Assembly: GCF_009389715.1 (NCBI RefSeq)
Contig: NW_024068216.1
Location: forward strand, 33,501-97,500
Direction: 5' to 3'
DNA from: Phoenix dactylifera
Lineage: Eukaryota; Streptophyta; Magnoliopsida; Arecales; Arecaceae
DNA: 64,000 nt
The position numbers and the translations under genes were made by a program. The notes under the pieces were generated by a model. That model made no database searches and was not told the DNA's origin. It saw nothing but the letters and a program-made list of their open reading frames with translations. Shown in pieces: positions 56,294 through 64,000 of this stretch. The number at the start of each line of letters is the position of its first letter. Position 1 is the stretch's first letter.

Positions 56294-58427
56294 CTGGCAT
56301 ATCATGCCCTCTTGATTTCTCTGCCGAGCTTTGCATGAGTGGAAACAAATACGAAGTAGTGCAAAAGCTGTCAGATGACCAACTAGTACTACGATCAGTC
56401 TATCATCTAATAAAAATTTAGAAATAATAGGTATGTCAGATGGGCTCTTGTCCCCAAATGTAAGACAAGGAGCAATGTTCCTGTGAGGATTATATGAAAT
56501 AAGTCATCTATCCAGGCTTAAACTTCATAAGATCTTTTTGCCCCTCTTTCCTTTCCTATATTTTTGTATTGAAAAATTTATCTCTATTCCAAGTTTTACT
56601 CAATTTTACCTAGGTTGATGGGAGGGCATATCGAATCAGATCTCTCTGGTTGGTTTGGAGTAGGAGAAGAATTAGAAAAGATGTGGAAATTTTGGGACAA
56701 TTTGATTCGAGAGAAAAAAGAGAACTTCCTTTAACAAATGTTCCACCATGACTGCCTTTTTGGTCTATTTCTTTGCTTCGCTATCGCGCTGTAACACTAT
56801 TATAGGGACTTGTAAGTGTCAGCTGAACCTGAAATAGATATGTACATGCCATCCTCTTCATACAAAATTGGTTAGGTTCCCCTCCATTTTTTTAAAAAAA
56901 GAGAAAAATTTCTAATTTTGCTTGTTAGGGCATTTCACTTAGGAAAAGAAATTTTCATTTGTTTCTCTGGAGTATCTGTCATAGTTCTGTATTGGTTACT
57001 AACAGAGATAATCTATTTACCATTAGATAGCTAGAATTGATTTGATTTCTTCATAATAGTGCTTCAACTCTAAGAGATTATGGTGCATATGAAGCACATG
57101 ATCACGAGTGGAAATTTTCGTTCGAGCTTGAAATTATCATATGATGAAAAAAGATTTTTCTTGAAAAGAAAAATTGTAGGACTAGGTTGCATCGATCCCC
57201 GGATGATGGTGGAGGGATGGTGGCAATATAGTTCTTGATTAACCTTTATCTAGGACCCTACTATATATTACACCGAGGCCATGTGATCGCGACATGACAA
57301 TTTGCTTCCGCTAGCTTGTCGAGATGATACCATTCAGAGATATCGTCTTGTGAGTTCTACCTCCCTAAGATAACACTATACTTGGGGATCTTGATCAGTT
57401 TCCAAGATTCTTCCTAGTAAAGACTTGGCAAAAGTGAGAATTATTGGTGTAGCCTATCAAACAAAGCTAAGGACCTAGGACATTGGTGCAGAGGGAAGAG
57501 GGCATGGCTGTCTTTCCTCCCCTTAGAAAACCTCTGAAGAAATTAAGATTGATATGCAATGTCAGGACTATTGCAAGAATTTAAACCAACAAGGCAACAA
57601 AAAAAAAAAAAAACTAAGAATAGAACAAAAGAAGAGAAAGGAAGCTTCCCTGACATGCTACACCCTAACCTAAATATCACGAGGCACTTCCAAACCCTCC
57701 ATGTTTCTCAAAGTGCAAAAGAATTAGTTTGTAGTTGACTTTAGATAGGCAAGCCTTCAATTCTCTTTGCAAGACTTGGTTGAGCTTTATTTGTTATAAG
57801 GCTACTTGCTTGAGAGATGTTGCTGATGATCTAACCCTTTGGGGCAAATTGGTATATATGGAGCATTTTGGAGGCTCAAAATCTTTGTGGGAGCAATGTC
57901 GAACTAACGAAAATCACTAAAAGCTACCTAAAACTTGAGAAAATCAGAAAAATTTGGATGAAGCTTGAATTCTAGAGTCTTGGGCAGTTTTACTTCTTCT
58001 AACAATAGGCCATACGCCATCAGAATATATCTAGTGATAAAAACCGGATTGTCGGATCAACTTCAAAAACAACAGAGGCCCTAACATTATACTCAACCAT
58101 CGACTTCGGTCTTTTCAAGAAGACAGATGGACAAATAGCTACATATTTTGCATTTGGCAAGACCAAACATCTACATAATTCTACTTTAAAGAGATTGAAA
58201 AATAGGTAAATTGATGTCCAAATAATATGAAAATTGAAATCCTCTTGTTAAATTATTTTATGAGATTCAGCTTACCTAATATTTGATGCTTTTAAGATGT
58301 ATACAAGATTTAAGAATGATTGGGATGTTTCAGCAATAGTGATGTTATGGGTCTCACTAATGATGGTAGTTGGCTATTTCATAGAGTTAGTGGGTACGTC
58401 ATGCGTCAAAGGCACTAGTTGGTGTAG
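56294..58427. other. Intergenic stretch after the MYB gene
   Basis: The first 200-300 bases should hold the MYB 3' untranslated region and polyadenylation site (A/T-rich words around 56400-56600). The rest shows no supported gene. Confidence 0.5.
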
Positions 58428-58430
58428 TCC

Positions 58431-58770
58431 CACTACAAGAAAACTCATCTTTCCCGGCGCTTTTTATAATCTTTACCGACGCTTATAAGCGTAAAAACTG
58501 GGCTTTCCCGACGCTAATGAAAGCGTCGGCAAAAACAACATTCGCCGACGCTTTAAAGCGTCAGGAAAGCCCAAAGGAAGCCCAGCTCTGGGTTTTCGCC
58601 GACGCTATAAAGCGTCGATAAATGTATTTTTACCGACGCTATAACGACGCTTATATGGCGTCGCCTAAAGGGATTTTTACCGACGCTTTGTAAGCGTCAG
58701 CGATGGCGTGCGAGCCCGTACCAAATGGGGTTTTTAACGACGCTTTAAAGCGTCGAGAGTGGATTTTTTT
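58431..58770. repeat. CACTA terminal and subterminal repeats
   Basis: Around ten GACGCTT/AAGCGTC motifs in both orientations, many as hairpins. In En/Spm such subterminal motifs bind the element's own TNPA protein. Confidence 0.85.
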
Positions 58771-59194
58771 TAAAAAAAAGAAAAACAAAAGCATATTAAA
58801 AAACATATTATAGTAATATAAACCTGCATTACATTTACATCAAGACAAACATACAGATCATTCGAAACATTCATATTGTCATATAAGATTAAATTTACAT
58901 AAGTTTAGAATTACAATGTATTTTGAAAAATATAAGAAAGATACATATAAAACTCATTAAATAATAGTCTAAAAAATATCAGGGACCGCATTCAGCCCCA
59001 TCATCATCTCTGCGAGCTATTGAAGTATCAGGAACCTAAAAAAAAAAAAATTAGAAGTTAGGAATATGAAAATCATTAACTCATGCAAAATAATAATTAT
59101 GTATAGTCATCAAATACATATAGTTATTTACCTGAGGAGGGAGAAATCGCTGTAACATAGATGAAATATGCTCAAGCTGAGACTGCAAAGTTTG

Positions 59195-60769
59195 TTAGTT
59201 CTGTTTCAGCTCTGCCAACTCTGCCTGATGGCGATCCTTCATATCTTCAATTATTGCCCGAAGTCTACTAACTTCTGCATTGCTACTGCCTTCTCCAGCA
59301 TTTCTTGTATACATGCCCACTGCAGACAACTGAGTGGGGGTAACTCCAACGCCATAACCCCTCACTCGACCATAACGCTCTGGGCCCAATAATTCAGCGA
59401 GCACCTGAGCTTCGACATGACTGGTCGCGTCGGATGATGATGACTCTCCGACGCGCTCTGAAATAAGAGTTGTTGCCCTGTCCTATATCTCTCAAAAGAA
59501 AAAGTCAAATTAATGTATGCCAATAATAGAACTAATAATAATATCGTTGAAAGATTCAAAGATGAATACATACAACTATATTTCTTGACTCCTCCCGAAC
59601 AAAACTGCCATCTCGGTGGGTGTGAGTCATCTTATAAAACTCCACCTTACTAGGCTCCCTCCCATTATCATCCATCTACAACAAAAAGTATATTGGCAAG
59701 CTAGTTATCTTGATACATGCTATATGATAGAGTAGTTAAAAATAGTTTCAAAGAGTTTCAAAAAAAACTTACGAATTCAGCTCTACGCCTAGCATAACTC
59801 ATCGAGCCTGAAGTATGAGGAACAGTCTGAGAGGCTCGTGCAGCTCTACCAATGTTGGAATATGTCTTCCCAAAAAAAGAATAAACAATATAATATATTT
59901 AATGTATAAATTTGTAATCTATATTATTAGTAAATACAATCTAAAGTATTGAATTAATATACACAACCTGAGCTTTCTCGGAAAACCAGTAGTAGACAAG
60001 CTCCCTCCACTGATGAGGGATTACATCAGGAGGACAAACATGGGCAACCTCCTCTTCTGTCATACCATCGTGCTTCCAGTCCGCCTTTAACTTGGCCCTA
60101 TATTCTTTCCACTTGCGGTTGACGGACTACAACACCCAATCATGGCTCTCTTTAGGAAGCAAAAACTTACGCTACACCAAAGTAATTAAAGAATGTTATA
60201 ACAATATTAAATCAAAAAATAAAATTGTGATAGTAAGCAAATTCAATTATTTACCTCAATAACTTTAAGAAGCTCAACCTTATACGAAGGAAGCATTTCA
60301 TTCCATTTTGTATAGTTGAGCGGACACAACTGACCATTCCGCGCAACCGATCCTAGAAAAGTCGATAAAATGCTTGCAGCCCTCTTGATGGGCTGCCCCA
60401 GTTTATTGCAATGGACAACGATCTTCTCATCCTCATGTAGATTCCACACATCCCGTGCTCGAGTGGGTCCTCGTGTCCTCCTCACTCTCCCCAGTCCATC
60501 TATAAAAATAAAATAAAATATACATTAATTAAAACATTAAAGGCAAATGATTTAATATATAAAATGTAAATCAAATTACCTTGGATATGCACGTCATCCA
60601 TGTCTGGACAATCAGCAGGTGACACGTGCTCAGACTGAGACTCGTGTTGAGTATGGAACTCGTGCTGAGAATGGGACTCGTGCTGCTGGGACCGTAGGGA
60701 CTGATCGGAAGAAGATCCCACGGATGTGTGCTGAAACTCAACATCTCTGAATCGTTTTCCTCGTGGCAT
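59195..60769 (-). pseudogene. CACTA-encoded Transposase_24-type protein, one nonsense codon
   Basis: Probable exons on the minus strand. 60769-60581 has MPRGKRFRDVEFQH, then a Gln/His/Ser-rich part. About 60500-60255 has RARDVWNLHEDEKIVVHCN and PLNYTKWNEMLPSYK. About 60170-59970 has LLPKESHDWVL, a TAG stop, then VNRKWKEYRAKLKADW and VIPHQWRELVYYWFSEKAQ. About 59865-59770 has NIGRAARASQTVPHTSGS. About 59675-59575 has EPSKVEFYKMTHTHRDGSF. About 59490-59195 has LLGPERYGRVRGYG and a C-terminal coiled coil. GT-AG borders are visible for most. Domain order fits the plant Ptta/En/Spm transposase family. The nonsense codon in the third exon truncates it before the conserved core. Confidence 0.75.
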
Positions 60770-60790
60770 GTTGTTACCTAGTATGCACAG

Positions 60791-62191
60791 AAAGAATCAA
60801 GGATTTTCATCAAAAGAAGAATAAAAAAAAAGGATTGAAAGCCTGTTGAGCTGGCACCTGGAAAACTGCACCTGAACACTATAATCAGATACAATTGGCC
60901 CAACGTATAAAGAGCATGCAATGTGAAGCTCGGATTGCAATGTAGACAATGCTTTGAGGAACAGAATGTGATGGACTGAATGAACAGGAGCCCTCTTGTT
61001 CAAGAATATCCTCTTATCAGACATGACAAGTTAAAAGCAAATATCCATATATTATTTAGGAAAACAAAAAATATTACACTATCTTCAATCAAAATCAAGG
61101 ATAAAGAAATGTTATATTACAAAATGTAAAATAAAAAAATATATAAAGTAATAATAAATGAACCATCCAAGTATTAAATAATAGCAGGGAATTACTTTTG
61201 TCATCTACACTTAAAACCTAACAAAACCAACAAAATATAAAACACCATATGGCTAGCATCGTGATAAAATAATTCTTGTAAACAACCACAAATAAAGAAG
61301 CATCATTTTTACTACTGAGGGTGAGTATTGTATAAGTAAAACCAATTGACGTCAATAAAGAGTGACCAACATCGACATTTATCCTCTATGGTGTGTACTA
61401 TGATGGCAAACTGAAAGCAACCATGATTTTCCCAAAATTCTTAACAAGAGAGTAGCATAAAAGGGAGTTAAAAACGTATGTGGCCAACAAGAGAGTTAGA
61501 TATATTTGTGATTTGTACTTCAGTTTGACTGATTGATAGATTTTAACATTAATTCTGTACACTCTAATTGCAGATAAATGTGACCATGTTTCTCCGGTTT
61601 CCTTACCAAGGGAGAAGCATGACAGAAGAGATGGAAATAAACAAACACGAGGTCTCAGTAAAAGCAAACAATAGGCTTGTAGCAATATGCCCACAACTTA
61701 TTAATTCATGCAGTTACCACCCGGGAAAAAAGAGAATTAAAGAAGAGTCCATTAACAAGCATGAAACTGGATCCTTAATGAAAAGCAGGGTATCTTTAAC
61801 AGACATTGGAAATGCTAAACATAAAAAAGATGAAGTTGACCACATAGAAACAAGTCAAATACCTATTTTGGTTTCAATGCATCTTCAGAAGATCCTAACT
61901 TTATTCTCTATAATCTCTGCAGTTGTCTTGACATGATATAACGGAAATATGAATCCATGGACTTTGACAAAATACATATTCAGGCGAATCCTCTGTGTGT
62001 GTGTGTAACAGGCCCCCATGCAAGCAGAAAAGTACAAGAAAAAATGTCAATTAATAAAGAAAAAAAGGAAAATAAACAATGAGCTAAAGAATCAAAAGGA
62101 CAAGAGATGATTGTATATATAGACACATGCACAAACGCACACACGCACACAACTGTTAAATGTGTCAGCATATGAAAATTCATCAACTAAC
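60791..62191. other. AT-rich stretch, probably intron or decayed repeat
   Basis: No gene recognised. The frame at 60797-61024 (minus) has no family I can name. Short CA/TG repeats lie at 61995-62006 and 62128-62152. If the TBC exon to the right belongs to a living gene, part of this stretch would be its intron. Confidence 0.4.
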
Positions 62192-62335
62192 CTTCAAGTT
62201 CTCAAGATGTCGCCATAGCTCTTCATCATTACCTTTTAAGAGTTCAGATAAACGTGAAAGCGTAGAGTGAATTCCCACAGAGCTATTATCTAATTGTTGA
62301 CAGAAATGGTCCACAGAATCACTCATCACTCCTTG
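62192..62335 (-). CDS. Single exon of a TBC1D13-like RabGAP/TBC-domain protein
   Basis: 144 bp, in phase on both sides, with an AG acceptor (after TTTCTAAAAG) and an AAG-GTTAGT donor on the minus strand. It encodes 48 residues including DHFCQQLDNSSVGIHSTL and LSELLKGNDEELWRHLE. This matches the segment of plant TBC1D13-type RabGAPs between the catalytic arginine/glutamine region and the conserved PQFYAFRW segment. The following exon was not found in the next 1.4 kb on the left, and the preceding one would lie beyond the Sirevirus LTR on the right. It is either one exon of a large gene whose intron received the LTR, or an orphan exon. Confidence 0.6.
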
Positions 62336-62527
62336 CTTTTAGAAATGCAGCAAGAGGAATTACAAATTTAAAGCTTCTTATTTCTCTAGCTTGTGATGTA
62401 TGCCTCAGGCGACAAATGCATGCAAATGTCAAGCAAGGATCTGAAAGAAACTTTCTCATCGAGTGCATGAGATACAGGTTCTGTCAGAAAGATCAGACAG
62501 TATCATTTGCTTTTCTTATAAAGCGTC

Positions 62528-64000
62528 TGTTGCCCAGATAGACAACCCAAGAGGGGGGGGGTGAATTGGGTTTTAAATTAATTTGGATAATTAAAACGTT
62601 ATGGATGATTAATTAAAAACTATTGCAAGTTATTTAATTAATGCTAAGTGCTGTGAGTGATGTGAGAGGAAGAAGAGAAGAGACAATCCAATGCAAACAC
62701 AGAGTTTTATAGTGGTTCGGAGCTACCCCTTGCTCCTACATCCACTCCCCAAGTCTCTCTTGGGAATTCACTATAACCCCCTTGGATTACAGCCGGTTGT
62801 TTTGCAAGCTCACAACCAAACTTGTTGTTTTACGAGCTCACAACGAACTCGGTCGGTTTTCCCAGGCTCACCGACTAGAACCAACCCTGATTGTTTTTCC
62901 GGGCTCACAATCAAACCCTTACACACGTTGGTTTTAACTTGGCTCACCAACCAACCTTAATCCCCTTGATTCAATCCCCCGATTGAACCAAGTAAATACA
63001 GTGTGTAAAAGAAAACAGAAAACAGCTTCTCAAAAAGCAGATAAAAACAATATGAACAATAAATGAAGTTAAGAAGCCTCAAACGCTTTTAGATCGGAGA
63101 TGAGGAATGGCTTCTTGAACTTCTGGTCTCCTCTTGAAAGAGTGGAAGACTTGAATGCAGGAGGAGGAAGCTTTTAATGTTGAGAAGATGTAGTTGGATG
63201 CAGTTATTGCAGATCTTCTCTCTTTTTCGTTGAAGAACAAGTTGCAGAGTTGAAAGCTTGAATGCTTGGAGTGGAATGGTTGTTCTCTCCCTTGCTACAG
63301 TCTTCTGTGGCTATTTAAGCCAACCCCCACGGAAACTAGCCGTTACACTGCTTTTTCTGTCCGTTCTGCACACTCTGCGCAGCCTGACAATATGACCGTT
63401 GGTGGGTTGGAGTCGACTCGCGCGATCAGGAGTCGACTCGGCTGTAGCGGGAGTCGACTCAAGCTTTTCCGGAGTCGACTCGGCAACTGTTCCAAATTTG
63501 AATTAAAGTTGCCGTCACGACTGGGAGTCGACTCGTCTTGACCCGGAGTCGACTCGCCAACTTCTGGAGCTGACCTGGCAATTTTGGAGTCGGCTCATCC
63601 ACAGAAGTCCGTGGATCCAATTTTGAATTTTGTCCACTCGAGTCGACTCGACTGTCCTTGGAGTCGACTCGACTGTCCTTGGAGTCGACTCGAATCTCAG
63701 AGCCCGAACTCCCGATTCTCTGTCTTTTGGCTCATCCAGTCTTGGAGTCGACTCGAACTTCCTTGGAGTCGACTCGGCTCTCAGTTTCCGAAAGTTGGTC
63801 TTCTGCCTTTTGACGTGAAGCTTGTCTTGGAGTCGACTCGAGCTGTCTGGGAGTCGACTCGAATCTCAGAGGCAGTAACATGGTTTTCTGTCTGTCGATG
63901 GTCGCACAGTCTCGGAGTCGACTCGCGTATTGCGGGAGTCGACTCGAATCTCAGAGTCCATAAAATGCTCTCTGACCTTTTCTTTGTGTACCTCTTGGAG
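62528..64000 (-). repeat. Third copy of the Sirevirus LTR (cut by window end)
   Basis: Starts TGTTGCCCAGATAG like the two LTRs at 29296 and 39090 but with many more substitutions, so it belongs to a separate insertion. The end, any second LTR and any internal region lie outside the window. Confidence 0.93.
63409..64000. repeat. Palindrome array in the third Sirevirus LTR
   Basis: Same GAGTCGACTC array. One 21-bp unit (palindrome plus GACTGTCCTTG) is present twice in tandem at 63640-63681 and once in the other two LTRs. A further additional palindrome occurs near 63845. Confidence 0.93.

Larger units (their letters stand above)
58431..60790 (-). mobile_element. CACTA (En/Spm-like) transposon, right end not found
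   Basis: Starts CACTACAAGAAAAC at 58431 (possible target duplication TCC before it). The first 330 bp are subterminal repeats pairing GACGCTT with AAGCGTC, sometimes as near-perfect palindromes such as CGACGCTTTAAAGCGTC. The interior encodes a decayed Transposase_24-type gene on the minus strand. No TAGTG end was found to the right before 62527, so the right limit is open. No TNP2 (Transposase_21) gene is present, so it is non-autonomous as seen. Confidence 0.8.

Noticed and set aside
60797-61024. 75-codon minus-strand frame beginning MSDKRIFLNKRAP
   Set aside because: No recognisable family, no adjoining exons with convincing splice sites; left as unannotated.

Overview
The window is nuclear DNA from a flowering plant, most likely a monocot and possibly a palm. 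The basis is a single-exon CC-NBS-LRR gene, an R2R3-MYB gene with the usual plant three-exon layout, chromovirus, Sirevirus, Copia, CACTA and MULE transposons, and AT-rich intergenic DNA. The species cannot be fixed from sequence alone. Only two genes look like intact host genes: an NLR resistance-type gene (17981-21295, minus) and a MYB60-like transcription factor (54752-56293, plus). A single exon of a TBC-domain RabGAP lies at 62192-62335.

Left part (1-29295): an old duplicated block appears twice, at 1 to about 3790 and at 23561 to about 27466. Each copy ends in a broken, intron-free presenilin gene. Between the copies lie a very young, apparently complete Ty3/gypsy chromovirus (6688-16921; target duplication TGGAG, LTRs nearly identical, gag-pol open for 1497 codons) and the NLR gene. 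The second presenilin copy is cut where a decayed MULE (MURA-type) N-terminal fragment begins.

Middle part (29296-53496): a Sirevirus-type Copia element (29296-41033, minus; target duplication ATTAT) carries gag, pol and an env-like region. Its LTRs hold about two dozen copies of the palindrome GAGTCGACTC. Next, an older Copia element (42558-53491, minus; target duplication AAGTA) was split twice. One insertion is a CACTA-type element carrying a captured host DUF1645 gene. The other is a 3.7 kb unit dominated by a gypsy LTR (target duplication AAAAA).

Right part (53497-64000): the MYB60-like gene with a recognisable promoter, a quiet intergenic stretch, a CACTA element with a decayed Transposase_24-type gene, the TBC exon, and a third Sirevirus LTR that runs off the window.

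The signals that ordinary annotation does not explain are: the palindrome arrays of the Sirevirus, including an internal array in the opposite orientation; a minisatellite shared by two diverged gypsy LTR families and flanked in both by splice-like signals; the loss of catalytic or regulatory residues in the NLR; and the DUF1645 capture. All counts and alignments were made by eye.
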